From Marisediminitalea lipolytica (GTDB lineage Bacteria; Pseudomonadota; Gammaproteobacteria; Enterobacterales; Alteromonadaceae), in assembly GCF_001758465.1 (NCBI RefSeq), contig NZ_MJIC01000015.1, positions 62,001 through 126,000 on the forward strand: a stretch of 64,000 nt of DNA. Direction: 5' to 3'. Below the pieces are notes generated by a model that did not search any database, was not told the DNA's origin, and was given only the letters and a program-made list of their open reading frames with translations. Made by a program: the position numbers and the translations under genes. Position 1 is the stretch's first letter, and each line of letters begins with the position of its first letter. Of the stretch, positions 20,801-28,692 are shown one piece after another.

Positions 20801-20994
20801 TGTTTGCAGATGGTGGTTTCTACGGCACTACCGTTATCCACGATATCAATGCCAACTACGAAATCGACGAAACACTGTCGGTCTTTGGTGGTATCAACAA
20901 TATTGCGGATGAATCGCCGTTTGCAACTGAAACTGCATGGCCTGTGGGACCACGTGGTCGCACCTTCTTCGTGGGTGTAAATTACTCCATGTAA
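17881..20994 (+). CDS. TonB-dependent outer-membrane receptor
   Basis: A 1037-residue receptor. The signal peptide runs to about residue 33 (ends NLQAQ). The TonB-box/N-terminal region VINITGSRIPTDPN is followed by the plug (LNLADIVADIPALI, LNLRGLGTERTLTLVNGRRH, VEVTTGGASAVYGADAVTGVVNFILK). A large barrel follows with long acidic and tyrosine-rich loops (YVRADTEYYSEYDSYYDT). This ITGSRI class is abundant in Alteromonadales and Xanthomonadales and takes up large substrates such as oligosaccharides or peptides. The substrate here is unknown. The last strand ends FFVGVNYSM rather than in phenylalanine. The start follows GATGAGGAAAC. Confidence 0.94.
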   Translation: MGTKKFELSNKRSAVSICIAAALGLGYAGNLQAQETEEKLADVEVINITGSRIPTDPNVLSSVPVQSLDSKDISMSGELNLADIVADIPALISSTTAENTTTGANALNLRGLGTERTLTLVNGRRHVAGFRGSSAVDVGTIPRALVERVEVTTGGASAVYGADAVTGVVNFILKDDFEGVEINATGALPQDSGGDSFAVDGAFGQNFDDDKGNIVLTLSYETEQELLQGDRDWSRNNGLSTVVPTAPGESTRMLASDVRYWLTSNEGSIAPTFGGRDVLYVDINGNGIPDCQESEGGRTGYLAGCWITNPDGSVRVNSDGPLYSTLLSSGGDGAKFNFDNDTLMPNTDKFIVNLNGNYQITDELNVFFEAKYVRADTEYYSEYDSYYDTLFILPDNPYIPEQLLPVVDQTGGLLITQDAIAWDDDYTNYVRETKRFVGGFTWDYAYDHSLEFAINHGSFSNETTYSEQYIDRIFAAMDATTDANGNTVCRSDLDPTAAYEIDYFAFNENYANGNFYSDRYYTFTPGDGQCAPLNPFGLDALSDEAKDFITARMQDKLEIEQTVVSLTAVGQFEFLEGFLDGPLGYAAGVEYREESSDNYLDPLALGILPEGTSYTPGVLVSEVSPWLNFLTGIDNAQQFNTGGEYDVTDTFLEVRLPIFMDREFAYEFTLDGAVRLAKYSTLGTTTTWKVGFNYSPIEEINFRGTLSEAVRAPNISELFDPQLPQTYNLSIDSCDQTNVFSGSENRVDNCIANLQGAGVPLEDIVDESGNYIWINPLTARFSGTTGGNPKLDVETAKTVTLGAVYRSSFIEGLIVSVDYWSVEIEDAISGVSGTNVLNGCLDSASYPDVPFCGEFERRADGGLSDLSTIETNFAKTEAEGFDVSVNYTFNVAENDFGISLVGTRQKTLDRYYNPNDPTDVDVVLEEIRVPKTAGSLELSWSRDAISVALQTTYQSRQAYREVEESLGINGYSKLFADGGFYGTTVIHDINANYEIDETLSVFGGINNIADESPFATETAWPVGPRGRTFFVGVNYSM

Positions 20995-21043
20995 TCCTTT
21001 AACTGCAGCACGGGGTTAAAATCCCGGGTCGTGCAGAGCAAAC

Positions 21044-21078
21044 AAAAAGGCTGGTTATTGAGATAACCGGCCTTTTTT
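21044..21078 (+). terminator. Terminator after the TonB-dependent receptor
   Basis: A long, nearly perfect hairpin: AAAAAGGC-T-GGTTAT pairs with ATAACC-G-GCCTTTTT. It has a T-run on the plus strand and a matching A-run, so it could act in both directions. Confidence 0.92.
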
Positions 21079-21267
21079 ATGCCACCAGCGTTTGCGTTAC
21101 TTACCGCTTATCGGGTTATGTTGCTAACTTATTGCGTTTGTAATAATAAATTACAATATAAATCATAATCTTATCATTTCTCTCGATTATACTCCGCTGT
21201 GATTTTGCCTCGCCGTATTCGTCAAAGAATATGGATTCTTTTAATTGGTTGTAAGGAAAACACCAAC

Positions 21268-21975
21268 ATGAAAAAAACAGTTCTGGCCTCTGTTGTTTTA
21301 CTTTCTGCGAGTCAGGTTGTTGCTCAGGAACAAGCATTGAATCCGCAGTTTAACTACGTTGAAGCGGGCTATACGCAGTACGATATTGACGGTATCGACG
21401 ACATTAAACCCGCCGGATTGATTGTTAAGGCGGCTAAACAGTTTGATGAGGTGTATATTGCGGCTTCATATTTGCGCGCAACCGACGACACTTCCGAATA
21501 CTATTCTGAACATGGCAGCAATTTCGACCTCATTGTGACTAGTGACCTTGAGGTTACAGCTACTCAGTACGAGCTGGGTGCTGGTTATATCTGGGATGTT
21601 GCGGATAACGCCACGCTAGATATCTTTCTTGGGGTAGGCAATCTGGATTTAGAAGCAGAAGTTGATGCTTTTGTTGATGTGACTTACATTGAATTTGATG
21701 GCAGTGTGGTTAACGAAAACTACAATGACAGCTCATCAGACTCCGCTGACGCTAATTACTACAGGGTTTTGGCTCGCTATACCATCGCTATGGATGATTT
21801 TGTGCTAAAAGCGACGGCAGGAGCTGAGCGCGGCGATGATTCGGATAGCGACACCGAATTTATGTATGGTCTGGAAGCCGGTTACTTTGTCACGCCGGAA
21901 TTTTCGGTAAATGCTAGTTACTCAGGAACATCAGACTACGCTTTGGCCTCAGTAACAGCGCGTTATCACTTCTGA
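21268..21975 (+). CDS. Small outer-membrane beta-barrel protein
   Basis: About 235 residues from the ATG at 21268. The frame is open from 21199, but the signal peptide MKKTVLASVVLLSASQVVAQ starts here and has a GTAAGGAAAA ribosome site. The mature chain alternates residues in barrel style: FNYVEAGYTQYDIDGID, YELGAGYIWDVADNATLDIF, FMYGLEAGYFVTPEFSVNAS, ending VTARYHF with a C-terminal phenylalanine. It is acidic, with an Asp/Ser-rich loop (NDSSSDSADAN). The size suggests eight strands. The role is unknown; it could be an OmpX/Ax21-like surface protein. Confidence 0.75.
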   Translation: MKKTVLASVVLLSASQVVAQEQALNPQFNYVEAGYTQYDIDGIDDIKPAGLIVKAAKQFDEVYIAASYLRATDDTSEYYSEHGSNFDLIVTSDLEVTATQYELGAGYIWDVADNATLDIFLGVGNLDLEAEVDAFVDVTYIEFDGSVVNENYNDSSSDSADANYYRVLARYTIAMDDFVLKATAGAERGDDSDSDTEFMYGLEAGYFVTPEFSVNASYSGTSDYALASVTARYHF

Positions 21976-22031
21976 TTACCAGCTCCTGAACACCAGAGCT
22001 AAGCTGCCAGCAAGTCTGGCAGCTTAATCGC

Positions 22032-22841
22032 TTAGAGTACTTTTTCTTCTTTAAGCAGCTTTAGAATGGCTTCAGCGGCTTTATCCACTTCGTAGATTTT
22101 CTCGCCGCCACTGCTTTGTACTTTTGCCGTAGCGGCTTTAAAACGCTCTGCCGCGGTTTTGGCTTTAACCACTTTTAAACGCTTCGGACGCTTGCGGGCC
22201 GGCTCGGTTTTCCATGCTGTTTGGGCCTCGTCAGCGACAGTGTCAATTGATGAAACCGTATTAATCACACCGCGTCTGGCCGCGCCAAAAGAAGATTGTC
22301 TTGGTATTGCCGCTGCCATACCTACCGAAGCTACAAATGGCAGCTGGGTTTTGATTTTGCGGCGCTGACCTCGTGGTAAGCTTTGCATCACTTCAGCCAC
22401 TCCCGCCGCCATATCAATGCTCAGAATGTCACAGATGTTGGGCACGAATGGTATGGCTAACTTCTCGGCCAGCAGGTAAGGCAGAAAACCAGAGGATTCG
22501 CCTACTTCACTACGAGTACCGGTAAGCAGTATGTGCGGTTGCCCATCGCCAGCATTGGCAAGGTAACTGGCCAGTGCTTCGGCTGCATCACTGTCGGCTG
22601 AGGTAGGGATCACATCAATAGAGGGAATGCCCATACCCAGATAGTCTTTCAGCACGGTGAGGTTTTGCGCGTCAGCGGTATCGCCGGCGTGCAGCGCTTT
22701 CATCGAAGCCGGGGCAAACTGTAGCATCACTTCCAGCGCCCGGGCGTCCTCTTCGGCGCGGCGTGGGCGTGCTGAAAGCGGGTGCTGACCTACAGAAAGT
22801 AACGTGGTAATCGCTATGTCTTTAGATGAGTTGGCGGTCAT
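22032..22841 (-). CDS. etfB: Electron transfer flavoprotein subunit beta (betaine locus)
   Basis: A 269-residue ETF beta-type protein. Motifs include HPLSARPRRAEEDARALEVML near the start and ILLTGTRSEVGESSGFLPYLLAEKL, corresponding to the AMP-binding and subunit-contact region. The C-terminal arm is Lys/Arg/Ala-rich (KRPKRLKVVKAKTAAERF) and longer than in housekeeping ETF. It overlaps etfA by four bases (ATGA), so the pair is translationally coupled. It is the last gene of the minus-strand dgc operon. The pair probably takes electrons from the dimethylglycine demethylase DgcAB and passes them to the quinone pool. Confidence 0.88.
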   Translation of the reverse strand: MTANSSKDIAITTLLSVGQHPLSARPRRAEEDARALEVMLQFAPASMKALHAGDTADAQNLTVLKDYLGMGIPSIDVIPTSADSDAAEALASYLANAGDGQPHILLTGTRSEVGESSGFLPYLLAEKLAIPFVPNICDILSIDMAAGVAEVMQSLPRGQRRKIKTQLPFVASVGMAAAIPRQSSFGAARRGVINTVSSIDTVADEAQTAWKTEPARKRPKRLKVVKAKTAAERFKAATAKVQSSGGEKIYEVDKAAEAILKLLKEEKVL

Positions 22842-24100
22842 GCTACGGCTTCCTGTGGGTGAAATTCGGCGCTGCTCTGGTTGCTAAGCGTTTCAATGAG
22901 TGCAGTCAGGATGGCATCACTGTCGGCAATAATGCTTAAGTCTGCGCGTTTCACCATGTCACAGCTGTCGTCGGTGTTTATAGCGATAACTTTGTCGCAT
23001 TGCCCGATGCCCTGCATATGCTGGATAGCGCCGGAGATGCCAACGGCAATATAAACCCGGGCGGTTACCCATTTACCGGTTGCGCCCACCTGACGTTCGC
23101 GGGGCATAAAACCGTCATCCACCGCAACCCGGCTGGCACCTTCGGTGGCACCAAGCAAGCGTGCTGCTTCGTGGAAGCGATCCCAGTCTTCGATGCCGTT
23201 GCCGCCAGACAGGATAAAGTTAGCTTCGGTGAGGTCTATGTCGTTGGGGTTAACCTGCGCCTTACCGAGATCTTCAATGCGGGAAGCACTGAGAGTGATG
23301 GCATCAGCGCTTAGTGCTAAGCACTCGTGTTTGCTCTCATCAATCTGATCGGCGCATTGCTCCAGGGCAATAATGACTTTAGACAGCGGTCGCGTAATGT
23401 CGGTTTTGCCCGCCGCGCCGCGGCAGATCAACTGCGTACCATCCAGCTTCCATACGCTGGTGGCAGGACGTTCTGCCAGGTTTGCAGCAACGCGACGACC
23501 GGTGTCTGCACCGCCCAGCACTGTGTCCGGAAAGCACAGATGAATAAAGTCATACTGTGCGGTCAGGGCGCAAATCTGCGCTGCCCGTTGTTCCGGCTGG
23601 TAGTCATCACTTTCAGCAGGCAGAACGATCAGGCGATCCACTCCGGCTAGCTGATAACTTTCAATACGGGCTGCTTCCGGCGCTGCGCTGCTAAATATAA
23701 TGGCTGCTACTGCAGTGCTGGCTGCGTTGTCTGCTGCTGCCTTTAACTGCTGGGCCAGGCCCAGTAAGTCTTTATCGTGTTCGCTTAAGCGCCCTTCCGG
23801 CGCATCAAGCACTACGGCCACATACTGGCTGGCATTTTCTACCACATACAGCGGCAGCGAAACTTCAGCCTGGCCTTTGTGCGCGCCAGCGCCCGCCATC
23901 GTGGCCAGGCTGTTGCCCAGCCGGTCGATACGTTTTATGCCATTGGGGCCAATAAAGCCGATATCGTGAGGGCGTTTACGTACTAATCCTGATGGACCAA
24001 TCTCATCACCACCATTTACACCCATCAGCACTGCACTGTGCTCCGGGTGAAGGCGGTTACGGGCGATCCACTCTAAACGGCGATTACGTCGAATAACCAT
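22838..24100 (-). CDS. etfA: Electron transfer flavoprotein subunit alpha (betaine locus)
   Basis: About 420 residues from the ATG at 24100, chosen because a GAGGAGG site precedes it and dgcB ends two bases upstream; the open frame to 24214 runs over dgcB. The C-terminal half holds the ETF-alpha FAD domain: ILSGGNGIEDWDRF, DDGFMPRERQVGATGKWV and YIAVGISGAIQHMQGI followed by VIAINTDD. The extra N-terminal 100 residues (RRNRRLEWIARNRLHPEHSA) are as in dgc-linked EtfA of Pseudomonas, by recollection. It pairs with the next gene and serves DgcAB. Confidence 0.9.
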   Translation of the reverse strand: MVIRRNRRLEWIARNRLHPEHSAVLMGVNGGDEIGPSGLVRKRPHDIGFIGPNGIKRIDRLGNSLATMAGAGAHKGQAEVSLPLYVVENASQYVAVVLDAPEGRLSEHDKDLLGLAQQLKAAADNAASTAVAAIIFSSAAPEAARIESYQLAGVDRLIVLPAESDDYQPEQRAAQICALTAQYDFIHLCFPDTVLGGADTGRRVAANLAERPATSVWKLDGTQLICRGAAGKTDITRPLSKVIIALEQCADQIDESKHECLALSADAITLSASRIEDLGKAQVNPNDIDLTEANFILSGGNGIEDWDRFHEAARLLGATEGASRVAVDDGFMPRERQVGATGKWVTARVYIAVGISGAIQHMQGIGQCDKVIAINTDDSCDMVKRADLSIIADSDAILTALIETLSNQSSAEFHPQEAVA

Positions 24101-24101
24101 C

Positions 24102-26018
24102 TTAATGGGCCTCCTCAAACACAGTGGCGTCGAGCATAAGCTCTGCCACATCCTTAATGTCTGGCCGTGGCGCCACAACACCTTCAAACATGGCGTTACA
24201 TTGTGGACAGGCAACTGCTACGGTACCCGCGTTAATCTCTTTTGCGTCGGCAATACGCATATCCGGGATACGCTGTTCGCCGGGGATATCGGTGATTGGC
24301 GCGCCGCCACCACCGCCGCAGCAGCGTGAACGACGTTGACTGCGTTCCATTTCTTTTACACTGATGCCCATTGATTCCAGCAAGTAGCGCGGTGCATCAA
24401 ACTCGCCGTTATAGCGGCCCAGGTAACACGGGTCGTGATAGGTCACATCACCCAGGCTGGTACTATTCAGTTTCAGTTTGCTTTGCTGCACTAGTTCGGC
24501 CAGGAACTGGGTGTGATGGTACACACTGTAGTGGCCACCAAAGTCCGGATATTCGTTTTTCAGGCTGTGGAACACGTGGGGGTCCGTGGTCACAATATGT
24601 TTAAACTGGTATTTCGACAGGGTAGCGATATTGTCCTTTGTTAAACGCTGGAAGGTCGCTTCGTCGCCCAGACGGCGCGCCGCATCACCCACATCGCATT
24701 CCTGATTACCAATGACCGCAAAATCCACACTGGCTGCGCGTAATAACGCTACGGTAGCACGCAGCGTGCGCTGGTTGCGTAAATCAAAGGCGGCATCACC
24801 CATCCATAACAGCACGTCAGCCTGCTGGGTATCTTCACCAAATACTTTTAAGTTTTGGTCGGCAGCCCAGTCCATACGGCTGTCAGGCGCATAACCATTA
24901 GGGTTGTCGGTGGTTTTAAGGTTTTCCAGTAACTCCGCGCTCTTACCCGGGGTATTGCCTTTTTCGAGGGTTTGATGACGGCGCATATCAACAATGGCAT
25001 CCACGTGCTCAATCATCATCGGGCATTCTTCCACACAGGCGCGGCAGGTGGTGCACGACCAGATAGTATTGGCCGGTACCAGGGTATCGACGATAGGAAT
25101 AATCGCTCCGCCCTTGTAGGTGCCGGTAACGCCAGGGTACGGACTACCGGCAAACTTAGCGGTATCACCACCAGCCATGCCCACAACCATATCCTGAATC
25201 AGCTTTTTCGGGTTCAGCGGTTGTCCTGCAGCAAAGGCCGGACAGGCTTTTTCGCAGCGACCGCATTCTACGCAGGCATCAAAACTTAACAGCTGGTTCC
25301 ATTTAAAGTCTTCGGGCTTTTCCACGCCCAGAGAATCTTTGTCCAGATCCAGCGCTTTTAAACCGGTAGAACGACCACCACCAAAACGTTCCTGCCGACG
25401 GTGTAAGCCAAGATGCAGCGCGCCAGCAAAGGCGTGCTTCATCGGGCCGCCCCAGGTGATACCGAAATACATTTCACTGAAGCCCCAGAACACGCCGACA
25501 GATAACAGCGCAATCATCAGGTAACTACCAGTGTAATCCGGCAATAACCCGGTGGCCGGCAGCGCCAGCAGTAAAAAGGTGGTGGAGTAAATTAGCAGGC
25601 TGTAAGGCAGGCGTGACCACTTGCCTTTTGACAGGTTCGCCGGCGGATTGATTCGGCGTTTAAATACAAATACCGCACCCACCAGCATCAGCGCGCTGGA
25701 AAATAGCATTAACCAGTTAAGCACCGCGCCCTTAATGCCAAACAAATACACAATAATCACCAGCACCGAGGTCAGCACAAAGCCGCCCGCTGTGGCAACG
25801 TGGGTATTGGAGATATATTTGTCTCTGGCTACTACATGGTGCAAGTCCACCAGATAGCGCTTGGGAATTTGCAGTAAGCCCTTCCAGTGTACAGTCGATG
25901 ACTGACCCTGACGCCACAGACGAATGCGGCGCATCGCGCCTATTACACCCAGTGTAATAAGCGTGATACCCAGCCAAAAGATGATTTGCGATAAATAATC
26001 AGCCATGTTCACAGCCAT
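24102..26018 (-). CDS. dgcB: Dimethylglycine demethylation Fe-S protein DgcB
   Basis: A 638-residue membrane iron-sulfur protein. The N-terminal 200 residues hold about five membrane helices. Two 4Fe-4S motifs follow (ACVECGRCEKACPAF and CTTCRACVEECPMM), then heterodisulfide-reductase-like CCG domains (YHDPCYLGRYNGEFDAPRYL, SRCCGGGGGAP, ACPQCNAMFEG). With DgcA it forms the dimethylglycine demethylase and probably relays electrons to EtfAB or directly to quinone. Two starts are possible: ATG at 26018 (MAVN) and ATG at 26006 (MADYL); neither has a strong ribosome site. It is a long single reading frame without damage. Confidence 0.9.
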   Translation of the reverse strand: MAVNMADYLSQIIFWLGITLITLGVIGAMRRIRLWRQGQSSTVHWKGLLQIPKRYLVDLHHVVARDKYISNTHVATAGGFVLTSVLVIIVYLFGIKGAVLNWLMLFSSALMLVGAVFVFKRRINPPANLSKGKWSRLPYSLLIYSTTFLLLALPATGLLPDYTGSYLMIALLSVGVFWGFSEMYFGITWGGPMKHAFAGALHLGLHRRQERFGGGRSTGLKALDLDKDSLGVEKPEDFKWNQLLSFDACVECGRCEKACPAFAAGQPLNPKKLIQDMVVGMAGGDTAKFAGSPYPGVTGTYKGGAIIPIVDTLVPANTIWSCTTCRACVEECPMMIEHVDAIVDMRRHQTLEKGNTPGKSAELLENLKTTDNPNGYAPDSRMDWAADQNLKVFGEDTQQADVLLWMGDAAFDLRNQRTLRATVALLRAASVDFAVIGNQECDVGDAARRLGDEATFQRLTKDNIATLSKYQFKHIVTTDPHVFHSLKNEYPDFGGHYSVYHHTQFLAELVQQSKLKLNSTSLGDVTYHDPCYLGRYNGEFDAPRYLLESMGISVKEMERSQRRSRCCGGGGGAPITDIPGEQRIPDMRIADAKEINAGTVAVACPQCNAMFEGVVAPRPDIKDVAELMLDATVFEEAH

Positions 26019-26046
26019 TCCGTTACAGCAAGCAGAGAGGTTCTAC

Positions 26047-28107
26047 TTAAAAGTCTTTACATAAACGCAGGGCATCATAGATGGCTGCATGTGTGTTGCG
26101 TTGAGCTACGCAGTCGCCGATGCGATACAGCAGATAGCCGCCTTCGTTATCGCTAAGCGCTGGTTGCGGTTTCGCATCGTAAAGGGCTTCAATATCGATC
26201 TGACCTTTATTTTTCGAATCGCTCTTAAGCTGGTAATACAGCACTTCATCAGGGCGTGTACCGTTCTCGATAACGATCTGATCCACCACACGCTCTTCTT
26301 TCTGGCCGGTGTACTCGTTTTCCAGTACGGCAATCAGGTTGCTGTCTTCGCGATACACTTTTTCCAGCATCAGATCGGAGGTCATGATGACTTCCTGCTC
26401 ATACAGGCTACGGTAGTAAGTAGGGAATGTGGTTCCGCCTACGGCTGCACCCGGCTTGATATCGTCAGTGACGATTTCGACCTTGGCACCGGTTTGGGCA
26501 AGGAAGTCGGCCACGGATAAACCGCTGAATTCGCAAATAGTGTCGTAAACCAGTACGTTTTTACCCGGTGCAACTTCACCATTGAGGACGTCCCAGGAAC
26601 TGACGACCAGGCCGTCATCAGCACCCCACTCAGGATTTTGCGAAATAAACGGCTTAGCGCCGGTGGCCAGGATAACAACATCCGGGTTTAAGCCTCGGAT
26701 CATGGCCTCGTCGGCCTCGGTGTTGAATTTAATATCCACTTCCAGACGGGCCAGTTCCAGTGCGTACCAACGGGTAATCCCGGCAATCTGGTCGCGCTGA
26801 GGTGCTTTAGCGGCAATGGTAATCTGGCCGCCAAGCTCACTGTTCTTTTCAATCAGGGTAACGTTATGACCGCGCTCGGCACAGACGCGTGCTGATTCCA
26901 TCCCTGCCGGGCCACCACCAATGATCACCACGTTGCGAATAACGCCGGTGGTTTTCTCGATAATGTGCGGCATGGTGGATTCACGCGAGGTCGCAGCATT
27001 TTGGATACACAGTACGTCAAGGCCCTGATACTGGCGGTCGATGCAGTAGTTAGCGCCCACACACTGACGGATCTGGTCAGTCTGGCCCAACTTAATTTTG
27101 GCAATTAAATGGGGGTCGGCAATGTGTGCGCGGGTCATCCCCACAAAGTCTACATAGCCGCTTTCCAGAATACGCTGAGCCTGGTTAGGATCCTTGATAT
27201 TCTGCGCGTGCATTACTGGCACGCTAACCACTTCCTTGATACCCGCCGCTAAGTGCAGGAAAGGCTCTGGCGGATAGCTCATGTTAGGAATAACGTTAGC
27301 CAGGGTGTTGTGGGTGTCGCAGCCGGAGCCAACTACAGAGAAAAAGTCGACCAGGCCGGTTTCGTTGTAATAGGCCGCAATGGCTTTCATATCTTCGTGG
27401 TTCAGACCATCAGCGTGGAATTCATCGCCGGTAATACGCATACCCACAACAAAGTCAGGACCCACTTCTTCGCGCACGGCTTTGAGCACTTCCATACCAA
27501 AACGCATACGGTTTTCAAAGCTGCCGCCCCACTCGTCGGTACGTTTGTTTACGCGCGGGCTCCAAAACTGATCGATTAAGTGCTGGTGGACACAAGACAG
27601 TTCTACGCCGTCCAGACCACCGGCTTTAGCGCGTCCGGCAGCTTTGGCAAAGTCGTCAATGATGCGGGTAATTTCTTCCACTTCAATGGTTTTACAGGTA
27701 GCACGGTGAACCGGCTCGCGAATACCGCTCGGGCTTAATAAAGTTGTCCAGTTGTCACCATCCCACCGTGAGCGACGACCCATGTGGGTAATCTGAATCA
27801 TGATCTTGCCACCATGCTTGTGGACAGCATCGGCTAAATTCTGAAAATGCGGGATAATGCGATCGGTAGATAAGTTAACCGATTTCCACCAGCCTTGGGG
27901 GCTGTCGATAGAGACCACGCTCGAGCCGCCACAAATACAAAGCCCACAGCCACCTTTGGCTTTCTCTTCGTAATATTTTACATAGCGCTCTGTGGTCATC
28001 CCACCTTCGGTGGCGTACACCTCAGCATGGGCAGTACTGACTACCCGGTTTCTGATGGTGAGATTGTTAATCTTTAAAGGCTTAAATAATGCGTCAAACT
28101 GCGCCAT
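26047..28107 (-). CDS. dgcA: Dimethylglycine demethylase DgcA (FMN/FAD oxidoreductase)
   Basis: A 686-residue enzyme of the old-yellow-enzyme/dimethylamine dehydrogenase type, converting dimethylglycine to sarcosine. The N-terminal barrel shows FKPLKINNLTIRNRVVSTAH, GGKIMIQITHMGRRS, DGVELSCVHQHLIDQFWSP and SVPVMHAQNIKDPNQAQRIL. The C-terminal half has the FAD loop VVIIGGGPAGMESARVCAERG. The iron-sulfur motif region has Cys349, Cys355 and Cys367, but Ala at 352 where relatives usually have a cysteine. Downstream in the operon are dgcB, etfA and etfB. Confidence 0.9.
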   Translation of the reverse strand: MAQFDALFKPLKINNLTIRNRVVSTAHAEVYATEGGMTTERYVKYYEEKAKGGCGLCICGGSSVVSIDSPQGWWKSVNLSTDRIIPHFQNLADAVHKHGGKIMIQITHMGRRSRWDGDNWTTLLSPSGIREPVHRATCKTIEVEEITRIIDDFAKAAGRAKAGGLDGVELSCVHQHLIDQFWSPRVNKRTDEWGGSFENRMRFGMEVLKAVREEVGPDFVVGMRITGDEFHADGLNHEDMKAIAAYYNETGLVDFFSVVGSGCDTHNTLANVIPNMSYPPEPFLHLAAGIKEVVSVPVMHAQNIKDPNQAQRILESGYVDFVGMTRAHIADPHLIAKIKLGQTDQIRQCVGANYCIDRQYQGLDVLCIQNAATSRESTMPHIIEKTTGVIRNVVIIGGGPAGMESARVCAERGHNVTLIEKNSELGGQITIAAKAPQRDQIAGITRWYALELARLEVDIKFNTEADEAMIRGLNPDVVILATGAKPFISQNPEWGADDGLVVSSWDVLNGEVAPGKNVLVYDTICEFSGLSVADFLAQTGAKVEIVTDDIKPGAAVGGTTFPTYYRSLYEQEVIMTSDLMLEKVYREDSNLIAVLENEYTGQKEERVVDQIVIENGTRPDEVLYYQLKSDSKNKGQIDIEALYDAKPQPALSDNEGGYLLYRIGDCVAQRNTHAAIYDALRLCKDF

Positions 28108-28159
28108 GGTGTTCTCTCAATAGATCCGGGTATTCAAATTAATTAAGGTGTCACCCGCG

Positions 28160-28690
28160 TTACAGCGGGGTGACTTCGAAAATGCCGTAGTCGCAGCCTT
28201 CTTCGGCAGCGCACTGAGTTTGTTCGGCTTTGGTTTTAACGCTGTAGCCAAGGCTTTCAGCAACCTGGTCCATGGCACCGGCAAACCAGCCAGTGAACAT
28301 GTAATCCACTTTGCGGTTAACCTGACCGTACTGGTAAACAAACGCAGAATGTTCAAGGCGTACGCGGGCAGTACCGGCTTCGATATCCAGTTCTTCAATA
28401 ATGAAGAAACCCCAGCCGCGCTGTGACAAACGCTTCATGTAGTGTTCAAATACGGCAACGCCGCTGATGCCGTGTTCTTCGGCTTCTTTTTCACACCAGT
28501 AATAAGCAGACTTGTAGCCGGCTTTATATAGAATCTCGGCGTATTTCTCGGCACCCAGAGCTTCTTCAACCGCCATGTGGTTGTTTACAAAGAAGTGGCG
28601 CGGCACGTACAGCATGGGCAGTGCATCGGTAGTCCAGACGCCGGTTTCGTCGTCGACCTGGATTGGCATTTCAGGGCTGTGATATGACAT
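28160..28690 (-). CDS. V4R/DUF5943-like protein of the dgc operon
   Basis: A 176-residue protein from the ATG at 28690 (GGGGAG site just upstream; the dipeptidase stop is two bases before). Seen: YVPRHFFVNNHMAVEEALG, then a helix KYAEILYKAGYKSAYYWCEKE split across strands, GWGFFIIEELDIEAGTARVRL and YMFTGWFAGAMDQVAESLG, ending with a CAAEEGCDYGIFEVTPL segment that resembles the V4R (4-vinyl reductase) small-molecule-binding domain. The same gene sits between dipeptidase and dgcA in Pseudomonas (PA5397-like, as I recall). The function is unknown; a chaperone or sensor role for the demethylase is possible. Confidence 0.72.
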   Translation of the reverse strand: MSYHSPEMPIQVDDETGVWTTDALPMLYVPRHFFVNNHMAVEEALGAEKYAEILYKAGYKSAYYWCEKEAEEHGISGVAVFEHYMKRLSQRGWGFFIIEELDIEAGTARVRLEHSAFVYQYGQVNRKVDYMFTGWFAGAMDQVAESLGYSVKTKAEQTQCAAEEGCDYGIFEVTPL

Positions 28691-28692
28691 GA

